Below are positions 18,011 to 27,240 of a stretch of DNA of 64,000 bases, piece after piece. The stretch is from positions 248,001 through 312,000 of the forward strand of contig NZ_CAKKMS010000006.1 of NCBI RefSeq assembly GCF_918698245.1. The letters run 5' to 3'. The first letter of the stretch is position 1. Every line of letters starts with the position of its first letter. This DNA comes from Pedobacter sp. Bi126. GTDB taxonomy: Bacteria; Bacteroidota; Bacteroidia; Sphingobacteriales; Sphingobacteriaceae. A program made the position numbers and the translations under genes. The notes under the pieces were generated by a model. The model ran no database searches and was not told the DNA's origin. It saw only the letters and a program-made list of their open reading frames with translations.

Positions 18011-18603
18011 AACGAGAGCATATCAAATTCTATACCTAAATAAACAGGGTGCAATTCTGACAGCATGAACGTATATTTTAGTTGAAATACCGCCATTTAA
18101 GCGCATTGAAGAGAAGCTTTATTACGGAACCCAGCGAAATACAGCTGTGGCTTTACCCCTAAATTCCCTAAAGGGGACTTCATACCCAAATTTAATGGCA
18201 TGATGGATTCTGAACCAAGTTCAGAATGACGACCAATGAAATAAGGCTATTGGTTTTAAACCTTTAATAGTAGCACAAACTCAATTTACATAAACCTTGG
18301 CGAAGCGGATACCGGCCTTGTGGGCAATGCCTGCAGGCGTATGAGCAAAGCAAAGGGCTACACAACCCAATGAAATACAAGTTGGGCTTTACCCTAAATT
18401 AAACTTCATAGCCATAACTAATGGCATGGTGGATTCTGACCGAAGCAGCTATTAGACCTAAAAACAATAGGAACGACTAATAAAACAAGTTCAGAATGAA
18501 GAACGGTTAGGGCGACCGATTAGGTTTTAAACTAATTACTAACAACTTTGGCAAAAAGCGATAGGAATTGTTATTTTTGAACCTCAAAAAAACAGGAGCC
18601 GAT
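18011..18603. other. gene-free interval with diverged direct repeats
   Basis: The roughly 590-base gap holds two related tracts near 18145-18235 and 18363-18450 (both with GAAATACA, GGCTTTACCC, CTTCATA, TGGCAT and TGGATTCTGA). It also has an R1 copy in minus orientation (18291-18356) and two AAGTTCAGAATGA words. No gene is supported. Confidence 0.65.
18291..18356 (-). repeat. R1 dispersed element, minus orientation
   Basis: It starts TAAACCTTGGCGAAGCGG and shares ATACCGGCC and GCCTGCAGGCGTAT with the copy at 63865. The GCAGGAC end is degraded to AAAGCAAAGGGC. Confidence 0.6.
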
Positions 18604-20907
18604 TTGGATTATTTAGCAGGATTAAACCCACAACAAAGAGCAGCAGTAGAGAACACAAAAGGACCGGTAATGATTGTTGCAGGTGCAGGTTCGGGCAAAA
18701 CCAGGGTAATTACCTTTCGTGTAGCCCACCTTATTCAAACCGGTACCGATCCATTTAACATCCTGGTTTTAACCTTTACCAACAAAGCAAGTAAGGATAT
18801 GCGCGAGCGTATCAGTAAAGTGGTTGGTGCAGAGGCAAAGAACATTTGGATGGGTACATTTCACTCTGTTTTTGCGAAAATTTTACGGGTAGAGGCCGAG
18901 AAAATAGGTTATCCAAGCAATTTTACCATTTACGACACCGATGATAGTAAAAGTGTAATCCGGGCGATTTTGAAAGAAATGCAGCTGGATGATAAATTAT
19001 ATGCGGCAAACTTTGTTTTCAATAGAATTTCATCAGCTAAAAATAATTTAATTTCCTGGGGTGAATATCAAGCTAACGACCAGATACAGGCTGAAGATAT
19101 TCAGAATAAACGCCCATTGATTGGCCAGATTTACGAGACCTATGCTAAACGCTGTTTCAGAGCTGGGGCAATGGATTTTGACGATTTGTTGTTCAAAACC
19201 AATATTTTATTGAAAGAACATCCAGATGTTTTAAATAAATATCAACAGAAATTCAGGTACCTGATGGTGGATGAGTACCAGGATACCAACTTTTCGCAGT
19301 ATACCATTGTAAAAAAACTGGCTGCTGCTTATCAGAACATTTGTGTGGTAGGTGATGATGCACAAAGTATCTATGCCTTCCGTGGTGCAAACATCCAGAA
19401 TATTTTAAATTTCGAACGCGATTATCCTGATTTAAAGGTTTATAAATTAGAACAGAATTACCGTTCTACCCAAAATATTGTTGATGCAGCGAGCAGTATT
19501 ATTGCCAACAACAAAAACCAGCTCGAAAAAAACGTTTTCTCAGAAAATGCAGAAGGGGAAAGAATTAAAGTTTCGCGGGCTTTTACCGATAACGAAGAGG
19601 GTAAACTGGTTGCTGAAGCCATTATTCAGGAACGCAGTACAAAAGGCTACCACCACAACGATTTTGCCATTTTGTATCGTACGAATGCACAAAGCAGGGC
19701 AATGGAGGAGGGTTTACGCAAACTCAATATTCCTTACCGGATATATGGCGGTCAGTCTTTTTACCAACGCAAAGAAATAAAAGATTTAATTGCGTATTTC
19801 CGTTTAACTTTTAATCCGAAGGACGAAGAGGCTATAAAACGTGTAATCAATTACCCTAAACGTGGTATTGGCGATACTTCGATCGATAAAATTATTGTTG
19901 CGGCAGACCAGCATGGAAAAACCATGTGGGACGTAATTTCGAATGCACACGAATATGTAGATGGGCGCTTAGCTAATCAATTGAACGATTTTGCCATGAT
20001 GGTGCAAAGTTTTCAGGCAGAGGCAAAAAAGCTCGATGCTTATGATACAGCTTTGTTTATTGCCCAACATGCAGGTATTTTAAAAGAATTATACACTGAT
20101 GATAGCGTTGAAGGACGTGCGCGGTATGAAAATATCCAGGAGTTATTAAATGGTATTAAGGAATTTTCAGAACGCGAGGATATTGAAGAAAAAGGCCTCG
20201 ATATCTTTATGCAGGATGTTGCCCTTTTAACCAACGATGATAAAGATGGTGATAAGAATAAGGATACGGTTTCTTTAATGACGATCCACTCGGCCAAAGG
20301 TTTGGAGTTTAAAAACGTGTTTATCGTAGGATTGGAAGAAAATCTGTTTCCATCACAAATGTCGTTAACCAACCGTACTGATTTAGAGGAAGAGCGCCGT
20401 TTGTTTTATGTGGCCATTACCCGTGCCGAAGTAAAACTGACACTTACTTATGCCACTTCCCGCTACCGCTGGGGAACTTTAACCAATTGCGAACCAAGCC
20501 GTTTCATTAACGAAATTAGTCCGAAATTTTTAGAATTGGATGTTAAACCAGCCAAGTCGAACAGTTTTGAAGGTAATTTTGACGATGACCGCAAAACATG
20601 GACCTCGCAGCCGCGTGATTTCTTTAGCAAACCGAAATCAGCGGCCGGCGCAACTACTTCTGCCCCACCTGTCCGCCCGAAAACAACATCGTTATTGGCA
20701 AAAGCACATGTGCCAACACCTGGATTTACCCCATCGCAACCGCACGAATTTCAAGGCGGTATGGAAGTTGAGCACGAAAAATTTGGTTTTGGAAAAATTA
20801 TCAGCCTGGAGGGCACCCTGCCTGATGTTAAGGCTACTGTATTCTTCCAGGGTTTAGGCAATAAACAGCTACTGCTTAAGTTTGCGAAACTGATGATTGT
20901 GAAGTAA
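18604..20907 (+). CDS. UvrD/PcrA-type ATP-dependent DNA helicase
   Basis: All superfamily 1A helicase motifs are present: Q motif GLNPQQRAAV, Walker A GAGSGKTRV, Ia TFTNKAS, Walker B DEYQDTN, III GDDAQSIYAFRGA, IV QNYRST, V TIHSAKGLEFKNVF and VI VAITRAE. With the TTG start at 18604 (MDYLAGLNPQ) there are 767 residues, and an AGGAG sits 5 bases before it; an upstream TTG at 18568 would add 12 residues. The C-terminal 150 residues are a linker plus a Tudor-like module (GMEVEHEKFGFGKIISLEG), as in PcrA, which can bind RNA polymerase. It should act in nucleotide excision repair and in clearing proteins from DNA. Confidence 0.92.
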   Translation: MDYLAGLNPQQRAAVENTKGPVMIVAGAGSGKTRVITFRVAHLIQTGTDPFNILVLTFTNKASKDMRERISKVVGAEAKNIWMGTFHSVFAKILRVEAEKIGYPSNFTIYDTDDSKSVIRAILKEMQLDDKLYAANFVFNRISSAKNNLISWGEYQANDQIQAEDIQNKRPLIGQIYETYAKRCFRAGAMDFDDLLFKTNILLKEHPDVLNKYQQKFRYLMVDEYQDTNFSQYTIVKKLAAAYQNICVVGDDAQSIYAFRGANIQNILNFERDYPDLKVYKLEQNYRSTQNIVDAASSIIANNKNQLEKNVFSENAEGERIKVSRAFTDNEEGKLVAEAIIQERSTKGYHHNDFAILYRTNAQSRAMEEGLRKLNIPYRIYGGQSFYQRKEIKDLIAYFRLTFNPKDEEAIKRVINYPKRGIGDTSIDKIIVAADQHGKTMWDVISNAHEYVDGRLANQLNDFAMMVQSFQAEAKKLDAYDTALFIAQHAGILKELYTDDSVEGRARYENIQELLNGIKEFSEREDIEEKGLDIFMQDVALLTNDDKDGDKNKDTVSLMTIHSAKGLEFKNVFIVGLEENLFPSQMSLTNRTDLEEERRLFYVAITRAEVKLTLTYATSRYRWGTLTNCEPSRFINEISPKFLELDVKPAKSNSFEGNFDDDRKTWTSQPRDFFSKPKSAAGATTSAPPVRPKTTSLLAKAHVPTPGFTPSQPHEFQGGMEVEHEKFGFGKIISLEGTLPDVKATVFFQGLGNKQLLLKFAKLMIVK

Positions 20908-20967
20908 ACGCAGATTTCCTTTTTGCCACGGAAACGGAGAGGCACGAAAAAAACAAAGATTCACCAT

Positions 20968-20996
20968 CCTGATTCCGATTTTCCATCGGGATCAGG
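20968..20996. terminator. hairpin downstream of the helicase gene
   Basis: CCTGATTCCGAT (20968-20979) pairs with ATCGGGATCAGG (20985-20996) over a 5-nt loop, with one G-U pair. It may end the helicase transcript, although no long T run follows. Confidence 0.5.
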
Positions 20997-21082
20997 CTTT
21001 AATAGATAAAACGTAAAGATGCTGAATCAAGTTCAGCATGCCGAGTGCCATTAAAATACGCCTAACCTTGCGTTCTCAATTT

Positions 21083-21502
21083 TTAATAAATAGATCGATC
21101 TTCGAGAAATTCTCCAATCTTGAGTGTAATTAATTGCTCACTGTCCAATGATTTAGCTTGCACATTCCATTCATCTGTTATTTCAATAATTTCTACCATA
21201 ATACCAAATGGAAAAGATTCGCCTTTATTATCAACTGTAATTTTAACCCTTTCCCCTACTTTTGGCGCTTTAAAGAATAATTGATTTCCGACTATACTCA
21301 GCGCTTCAATTTTTTCCAAATCTGATAAAAGATATTTTCGATAAGGTGATTGCGGATTTTGTGAAACCAATACAAAAGACTGGGTCTCCATTTCATATTG
21401 AACCTGCATTTTATAGAAAAATTTACCCCTTATTTTATCTCCCAGATAAATTTTCTCGCCTTGCGCTGTAAGACAGCCTGTATAAAAAGATTCTATATCC
21501 AT
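21083..21502 (-). CDS. uncharacterised protein with YopX-like N-terminal motif
   Basis: I do not recognise this 139-residue protein with confidence. It is predicted cytosolic, mostly beta, and acidic. The N-terminal FYTGCLTAQGEKIYLGDKIRG recalls the YTGLxDKNGxxIYEGDIV pattern of phage YopX proteins, though the rest differs. Later parts (VGERVKITVDNKGESFPFGIMVEIIEITDEW) resemble a small beta-barrel. It is convergent with the helicase and divergent from smc, and neither neighbour clarifies its function. Confidence 0.55.
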   Translation of the reverse strand: MDIESFYTGCLTAQGEKIYLGDKIRGKFFYKMQVQYEMETQSFVLVSQNPQSPYRKYLLSDLEKIEALSIVGNQLFFKAPKVGERVKITVDNKGESFPFGIMVEIIEITDEWNVQAKSLDSEQLITLKIGEFLEDRSIY

Positions 21503-21626
21503 AAATTGATTGATAAGATCTGATTTTCCGTTTTAAACACCAAATATGGCTTAAACTTTTAGGATTCTTATTGAAAAAGCACAAAATTATCCTTATCATT
21601 GAACTCGGTTCTCCCGATTACAAACC

Positions 21627-24600
21627 ATGCAACTTACTAGGTTAGAAATTAAAGGTTTTAAGAGCTTTGGCGATAAAGTGACCATCAATTTTAATGAGGG
21701 TGTTACCGCTATTGTTGGGCCCAATGGTTGCGGAAAATCCAATGTAATAGATGCCATGCGCTGGGTTTTGGGCGAACAGAGCACCAAAGCACTTCGTTCA
21801 GAAAAAATGGAGAACATCATTTTCAACGGAACAAAAAACCGTAAACAGGCGCAGCTTGCCGAGGTTTCATTGAGTTTTGATAATACCAAGAACATCCTGC
21901 CAACAGCCTATTCACAGGTTACCGTAACCCGTAAACTCTATAGAAATGGCGATAGTGAGTACCGTTTAAACGATGTTCAATGTAGGTTAAAAGACATTAC
22001 CGACCTTTTTCTGGATACCGGAATCGGCTCTGATAGTTATTCCATTATTGAGCTGAAAATGGTTGATGAAATTATTACCAATAAAGAACATAGCCGCCGT
22101 TCTTTGTTTGAAGAAGCATCGGGGATCTCGAAATACAAATTACGTAAAAAACAGACTTTCAACAAATTAAAAGATACAGAAGCCGATTTAGAGCGGGTTG
22201 AAGATTTACTTTTCGAGATCGAAAAAAACCTTAAAACCTTAGAAAATCAGGCACGCAAGGCTGAACGTTATTATAAGTTAAAAGAGCAATACCGCGAGTT
22301 GAGTGTTCAGTTGGCTACACACCGCATTGCCTTCTTCCGTACCGATTTAAATGCATTAGAAACTCAGGAACAAAATCAGCTGGTAAACCGTGCGGCACTC
22401 AGTACCAAAATAGATACCGGTGAAGCCGAACTGCAAAAACTTAAACTAGGCAGTATCAGTCAGGAAAAGAACCTTTCTGTACAACAAAAGGCCACAAATG
22501 AGTTTGTTTCCAAAATCCGTGCTTACGAAAGTGAGAAGAAAGTAAAGAACGAACAGATGCGTTTTTTACAGGAAAAAGAAACACGTTTATCGGGTGAGCT
22601 CGAAAAAGATAAAAACCAGGTTAACCACATCAAATACAATATTAAACGTTTAAATGAAGAAGTTTTAACAGAAACTGAGGTTTTTAACCGTTTGGAGGCT
22701 GATTTAAAAACCTTAAAATCTACACTTGATACTTTACGCGAGCAACAACAAACTGAGAAAAACAGGATTGATAACCTCATCAAATCGGTTAACGAGTTGC
22801 AAAATCAGGTCTACCAATCGCAGAAGGAAATTGATATCCTGAATATCCAAAAAGATGCGCTGGTGCAGGAAACCAACAGGAATGTTGATGATACCGAAAC
22901 CAAAACGTTAGAATTAAAGGCTTTCGATCATGCCTTGGCCGAACTTGATATTCAGGTTAGGGAGAAGCAAGCCAATATTAAAAACCTAACGGAAGCTGAA
23001 GGACTTTTAAAAGAAAAACTGGCTGCTTCAGAAATCAATTTAAGTTCGAACAAGGAAAAACTTACGGCCGAAAACCGTAAAAAAGATGCCAAGCAGAACG
23101 AATATAACCTGACCAAATCGCTGGTTGATAGTTTAGAGGGTTTTCCTGAGTCGATCCGTTTCTTAAAGAAAAACAACGCTTTTGCTAAAAGCGCCCTGCT
23201 CCTTTCCGATATTTTATTCTGTAACGAAGATTACCGTATAGCCATTGAAAATTACCTTGAACCGGTAATGAACCATTATGTGGTTGATCAATATGCAGAT
23301 GCAGTACAGGCCATTAACCTTTTAACCGATGCGAGCCGCGGACGGGCAAACTTTTTCATTTTAGAAAATGTACCTGATAAAAACCCAATTATTGGTACGC
23401 ATGAAGGCCTGGTTTCAGCGTTATCAGTTATTGAAGTTGATAAAAAATACCAGCACCTCTGCAATCTGCTTTTGCAAAATGTGTACATCGCAGTAGCTGA
23501 GCAAGAAAATCTTTTCAAAGCCACACCAACAGATAGTTTAACCATTTTGGCTAAAAATGGAAAATATGCTCAAACCAAATTTACTTTGGCGGGTGGCTCT
23601 GTGGGTTTATTTGAGGGTAAAAGGATTGGTCGTGCCAAGAATTTGGAAAACCTGGCCAAAGAAATTAAAGCTTCAGAATCATTGATTAATCAGTATGATG
23701 CTGCAATTAAAGCCGAAACTGATAACATATTTAACCTAAAAGAAGCTTCAAAAATCAATCAGATCAATGCTTTGCAACAAGAAATGAACCGTTTAAACAA
23801 CGAACATATTTCTGTGCAGACCCGTCGCGATCAGTACCAGGAGTTTATTACGACCAGCGAAAACCGTAAAACAGATATTGCCCAAAAGATCGTATCAATA
23901 GAAAAAGCCTTATCTGAAAAATTGCCGGCATTGATTCAATTACAAAAAGACCAGCAAGAAGCACATGTAAATTTACAGGAACAACAACTTAATTATCAGG
24001 AAATTGCCGATCAGGTAAACGAAAGTGCTGGCAAATATAACCAGGATAATATCCGTTTTCACCAACAACAAAATAAGTTATCAGGCTTAGAAAAAGATTT
24101 AGATTACCGTTTTGTACAGGAAGAAGCTTTAAATAAGCGCATCGCCCAAAACGATAAAGAATTACAGGAGGCATTGACCCAAATTACAGCAACGTTACAG
24201 CATACTGACCTGAATGACGATACGCTTTTAGAGATGTATCAACAACGTGAAGAAATGGAAAAAGGGCTAGCAGAAGCTGAACAAGCCTATTTCACGAGCA
24301 AAGGAAGTATTAACGAGGTTGAAAACGACCTGACCAATATCCGCAAAACCCGCGAAGAAACCGATTTCTTATTAACCGAGATTAAGGATAAAAAGAACGC
24401 ATTAAAAATCGATCTGAATGCCTTAAAGGAACGTTTAGCTGTCGAATTCAACATCGACATCAATGATCTTTTAGAAACAGATACCGAAATTGAAGCTTTA
24501 GAAAGTGAGTTCGATCTCCGCCAAAAGGTAGAGCGAATGAAACGTCAACTTGATGAGTTTGGCGCCATTAACTCCATGGCAATGGAGGCCTTTAAAGAAA

Positions 24601-25166
24601 TGGAGGAACGTTATACTTTTATCCAGAACCAAAAAAAGGACCTTAATGCAGCAAAAACCGATCTTTTACAAACAATTAAAGAGATAGACGATACAGCTAA
24701 AGATAAATTTATGCAAGCCTTTACCCAGGCCCGTGAGCATTTTATCGTAGTTTTCCGTTCTTTATTTAACGAAGAAGATAGCTGCGACCTGATTTTATCC
24801 GATATCAATAATCCTTTAGAGGCCGATATTGATATTATTGCCCGTCCGAAAGGGAAAAGACCTTTATCCATCAATCAGTTATCCGGTGGAGAAAAAACAT
24901 TAACGGCTACGGCACTATTGTTTTCGCTTTACCTGTTAAAACCTGCGCCTTTCTGTATTTTCGATGAGGTTGATGCACCTTTGGATGATACCAACATCGA
25001 TAAATTCAATAATATTATCCGTAAATTCTCCGATCAATCGCAGTTTATCATCGTATCGCACAACAAACGGACTATTGCAAGCACTGATATTATTTACGGG
25101 GTAACCATGGTAGAACAGGGCGTTTCCAGAGTTGTAGCGGTCGATTTAAGGGAAGTAGCGGCTTAG
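21627..25166 (+). CDS. smc: chromosome segregation protein SMC
   Basis: The 1179-residue protein has the full SMC architecture. The N-terminal ATPase half has Walker A GPNGCGKSN (31-39). It is followed by a coiled coil to about residue 500, a hinge (about 505-670, with GFPESIRFL and GGSVGLFEGKRIGRAKNL), and a returning coiled coil. The C-terminal half carries the signature LSGGEKTLTATALLFS and Walker B FCIFDEVDAPLDDTN. It works as a dimer with ScpA and ScpB, which are not in this window, to fold and separate the chromosome. It starts at ATG 21627 (MQLTRLEIKGFKSFGDK), the standard SMC beginning. Confidence 0.96.
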   Translation: MQLTRLEIKGFKSFGDKVTINFNEGVTAIVGPNGCGKSNVIDAMRWVLGEQSTKALRSEKMENIIFNGTKNRKQAQLAEVSLSFDNTKNILPTAYSQVTVTRKLYRNGDSEYRLNDVQCRLKDITDLFLDTGIGSDSYSIIELKMVDEIITNKEHSRRSLFEEASGISKYKLRKKQTFNKLKDTEADLERVEDLLFEIEKNLKTLENQARKAERYYKLKEQYRELSVQLATHRIAFFRTDLNALETQEQNQLVNRAALSTKIDTGEAELQKLKLGSISQEKNLSVQQKATNEFVSKIRAYESEKKVKNEQMRFLQEKETRLSGELEKDKNQVNHIKYNIKRLNEEVLTETEVFNRLEADLKTLKSTLDTLREQQQTEKNRIDNLIKSVNELQNQVYQSQKEIDILNIQKDALVQETNRNVDDTETKTLELKAFDHALAELDIQVREKQANIKNLTEAEGLLKEKLAASEINLSSNKEKLTAENRKKDAKQNEYNLTKSLVDSLEGFPESIRFLKKNNAFAKSALLLSDILFCNEDYRIAIENYLEPVMNHYVVDQYADAVQAINLLTDASRGRANFFILENVPDKNPIIGTHEGLVSALSVIEVDKKYQHLCNLLLQNVYIAVAEQENLFKATPTDSLTILAKNGKYAQTKFTLAGGSVGLFEGKRIGRAKNLENLAKEIKASESLINQYDAAIKAETDNIFNLKEASKINQINALQQEMNRLNNEHISVQTRRDQYQEFITTSENRKTDIAQKIVSIEKALSEKLPALIQLQKDQQEAHVNLQEQQLNYQEIADQVNESAGKYNQDNIRFHQQQNKLSGLEKDLDYRFVQEEALNKRIAQNDKELQEALTQITATLQHTDLNDDTLLEMYQQREEMEKGLAEAEQAYFTSKGSINEVENDLTNIRKTREETDFLLTEIKDKKNALKIDLNALKERLAVEFNIDINDLLETDTEIEALESEFDLRQKVERMKRQLDEFGAINSMAMEAFKEMEERYTFIQNQKKDLNAAKTDLLQTIKEIDDTAKDKFMQAFTQAREHFIVVFRSLFNEEDSCDLILSDINNPLEADIDIIARPKGKRPLSINQLSGGEKTLTATALLFSLYLLKPAPFCIFDEVDAPLDDTNIDKFNNIIRKFSDQSQFIIVSHNKRTIASTDIIYGVTMVEQGVSRVVAVDLREVAA

Positions 25167-25177
25167 CTCTATGTTTT

Positions 25178-25210
25178 CGTCATTGCGAGGAGCTACGACG
25201 AAGCAATCTT
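25178..25210 (+). repeat. R2 half element
   Basis: Only one arm is present: CGTCATTGCGAGGAG through GACGAAGCAATCTT. No opposing arm is found nearby. Confidence 0.7.
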
Positions 25211-25230
25211 TTATTTGTATTTTCCAATTT

Positions 25231-25345
25231 GAAAATGAAAGCAATAGCCTTTGGCAGTCCTCAGTCCTGCTGTGCACTATTAGCCTCGCGAAAAGCTCGG
25301 GCTGCCGTTTCCATCAGGTTTATAAACGCAATACAGTACTAAAAA
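25231..25345 (+). repeat. R1 dispersed element
   Basis: The blocks are GAAAATGAAAGCAATAGCC, CAGTCCTGCTGTGC (25262), CATCAGGTTTA (25312-25322) and ACAGTACTAAAAA (25333-25345). The middle differs from the other copies but keeps a GGGCTGCCG word. Confidence 0.75.
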
Positions 25346-25405
25346 CAGCGTTTTCTCTTCTATAATCTAATAATTAATATCTTTAAGAAAATTTAACGCG
25401 ATGGT

Positions 25406-25501
25406 CGTCCTTTCGAGCGGAGTGCAACGAAGTCGAGAAATCTATTCCGATAGATCTCTCTCCCGACTTAACGTCGGGACGATGCTCCAGTCGAGGTGAC
25501 A
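25406..25501. repeat. R3 palindromic element
   Basis: It starts CGTCCTTTCGAGCGGAGTG and ends CCAGTCGAGGTGACA, with an inner pair ATCTATTCCGATAGAT and a hairpin CCCGACTTAACGTCGGG. This is the family also seen at 37123, 37627 and 40768. Confidence 0.65.
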
Positions 25502-25524
25502 ACCCTAACTTATTACAAAGAAAT

Positions 25525-26499
25525 ATGAAAATCCTATATATCCTTCCCTTAGCCATAATGCTAAGCTGCTGTTCATCAGTAAAAAACCAAAACAATACGG
25601 TTTCCGGCAAGTTAGATACCCAATTGTTAAAAGATGTTGAGGTATTATCATCAGATGCTTATCAAGGTAGGAAAACTGGAACAAAAGGGGCTGAAATGGC
25701 CAGGGCATACATTATAGAAAGATTTCAAAAATTAGGGCTAAAATCTTATCCTCAGCATGTAAACTATGCCCAGGAGTTCACTTTTAACGGAAGAGGCAAC
25801 ACAAAAATAAATGGCACCAACATTATCGGCTACATTCCGGGCAAAGGAAGTAATGTTATTGTGGTATCTGCCCATTACGACCATTTAGGGGTAGTAAAAG
25901 ACGAAGTTTTTAATGGTGCTGATGATAATGCATCGGGAACTGCAGGATTATTAAAAATTGCCGCCTATTTTGCTAAAAACAAACCAAATAACACGATCAT
26001 TTTCGCTTCTTTCGATGCGGAAGAAATGGGCTTACAAGGTGCAAAGGCATTTGTAGGCAATCCACCAGTGCCTATTAATACTATAGCCATTGATTTAAAC
26101 ATGGATATGATCAGCCATAGTGATAAAGGTGAACTCTATGTCTGCGGGACTTTCAAATATCCTGATTTAAAGAAGTATGTAGATACGACTAAAACCAATA
26201 TCAAATTACTTTTCGGCCACGACGATCCAAAACAAGGTCACGATGATTGGACAAACCAAAGCGACCAGGGCGCATTTAATGCCAAAAATATCCCCTTTTT
26301 ATATTTTGGTGTAGAAGACCACAAAGATTATCATAAACCTACAGACGAATATTCTACCATTACCAAACCATTCTTCAGCAATGCAGCAAGTGCTGTATTA
26401 GATGTTGTAAAAAGTATCGACAAACAAACCGGCTTACAACAGTTGTTAAAGGATAAAATGATCATGATGGACAATCCAAGAAAGTCAGAAAAATTCTAA
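25525..26499 (+). CDS. M28 family metallopeptidase, lipoprotein
   Basis: The 324-residue protein begins with a lipoprotein signal peptide (LAIMLSCCSS, lipidated Cys near 15-16). M28 aminopeptidase features follow: VVSAHYDHLGVV (zinc His and Asp), NGADDNASGTAGLL (bridging Asp), FASFDAEEMGLQGAKAF (catalytic and zinc Glu pair), LNMDMISH (zinc Asp) and YHKPTDEY (last zinc His). It should remove amino acids from peptides at the cell envelope. The gene stands alone, convergent with rsmG. Confidence 0.88.
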   Translation: MKILYILPLAIMLSCCSSVKNQNNTVSGKLDTQLLKDVEVLSSDAYQGRKTGTKGAEMARAYIIERFQKLGLKSYPQHVNYAQEFTFNGRGNTKINGTNIIGYIPGKGSNVIVVSAHYDHLGVVKDEVFNGADDNASGTAGLLKIAAYFAKNKPNNTIIFASFDAEEMGLQGAKAFVGNPPVPINTIAIDLNMDMISHSDKGELYVCGTFKYPDLKKYVDTTKTNIKLLFGHDDPKQGHDDWTNQSDQGAFNAKNIPFLYFGVEDHKDYHKPTDEYSTITKPFFSNAASAVLDVVKSIDKQTGLQQLLKDKMIMMDNPRKSEKF

Positions 26500-26523
26500 C
26501 AAACGAATTGATATAAATCTAAA

Positions 26524-26541
26524 CCTGCCCTATCTGGCAGG
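26524..26541. terminator. short hairpin between convergent genes
   Basis: CCTGCC (26524-26529) pairs with GGCAGG (26536-26541) over a 6-nt loop, between the M28 gene and rsmG. There is no T run. Confidence 0.4.
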
Positions 26542-26578
26542 AAGTTACAATTGAAGGCTATCCTCTAAAAAACTATAA

Positions 26579-27214
26579 CTACTGCGGTACGTAAACCACA
26601 TATTTAGTCTCAAAAAAATCTTCCTCAAAATAAGCTGAAAGCGGGTATAATTCTGCTTTCAGTTTTGATTCTTTGATCTCCTCTTCCAAATCGCCTCCTT
26701 TTAAATACAAAATCCCGTTCGGAATGGCATTTAGCGAGTCTTTTTTAAATTTGCCCTGTATCCATGGATAAAATTCGCCCAAACGCGTAACCGCTCTCGA
26801 TACTACAAAGTTAAATTTCTCTTTAATCTGCTCAGCTCTTAAATGGTCGGCCCTTAAATTCTCCAAACCTAAAGCCGAAGCCACCTCTTTTACCACTTTA
26901 ATCTTTTTTCCTATAGAGTCGACCAGATAAAATTCTGTTTCAGGAAACAAGATGGCCAATGGAATGCCCGGAAAACCACCACCTGTACCTACATCTAAAA
27001 CCGATTCGCCAGCTTTAAAATTGCATACTTTAGCGATCCCCAACGAGTGCAGTACGTGGCGCTCATATAGCTCTTCGATATCCTTTCTCGAAATTACATT
27101 AATCTGTGCATTCCAAAAGCTATATAAATCGAACAATTGTGAGAATTGAGCAATCTGTTTTTCACTTAGGTTAGGAAAATATTTTAAAACGATATCGGGC
27201 TTTACATCAAGCAT
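26579..27214 (-). CDS. rsmG: 16S rRNA (guanine527-N7)-methyltransferase
   Basis: The 211-residue protein is a full-length RsmG (GidB). The SAM site reads ESVLDVGTGGGFPGIPLAILFP (about residues 69-90), with YLVDSIGKKIKVVKEVA after it and FNFVVSRAVTRL in the family-specific position. It methylates G527 of 16S rRNA in the decoding region; loss gives low-level streptomycin resistance in other bacteria. It lies 26 bases downstream of a glycosyltransferase gene on the same strand and probably shares its transcript. It is not next to gidA or parAB here, so no replication origin is implied. Confidence 0.94.
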   Translation of the reverse strand: MLDVKPDIVLKYFPNLSEKQIAQFSQLFDLYSFWNAQINVISRKDIEELYERHVLHSLGIAKVCNFKAGESVLDVGTGGGFPGIPLAILFPETEFYLVDSIGKKIKVVKEVASALGLENLRADHLRAEQIKEKFNFVVSRAVTRLGEFYPWIQGKFKKDSLNAIPNGILYLKGGDLEEEIKESKLKAELYPLSAYFEEDFFETKYVVYVPQ

Positions 27215-27240
27215 ATTGTAATTGCTAAAGGATTATTGAA

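Larger units (their letters stand above)
25167..25524. other. gene-free interval with R2, R1 and R3 repeats
   Basis: The 358-base gap after smc carries a half R2 (25178-25210), an R1 (25231-25345) and an R3 palindrome (25406-25501). A 64-codon open frame at 25171 lies inside the repeats and is not believed. Confidence 0.7.

Noticed and set aside
25171..25365. 64-codon open frame after smc
   Set aside because: It overlaps an R2 half element and an R1 element and has no protein-like pattern.
26579..27214. Replication origin next to rsmG
   Set aside because: No gidA, parAB, dnaA or cluster of DnaA boxes is present, and rsmG is often away from the origin in Bacteroidota.
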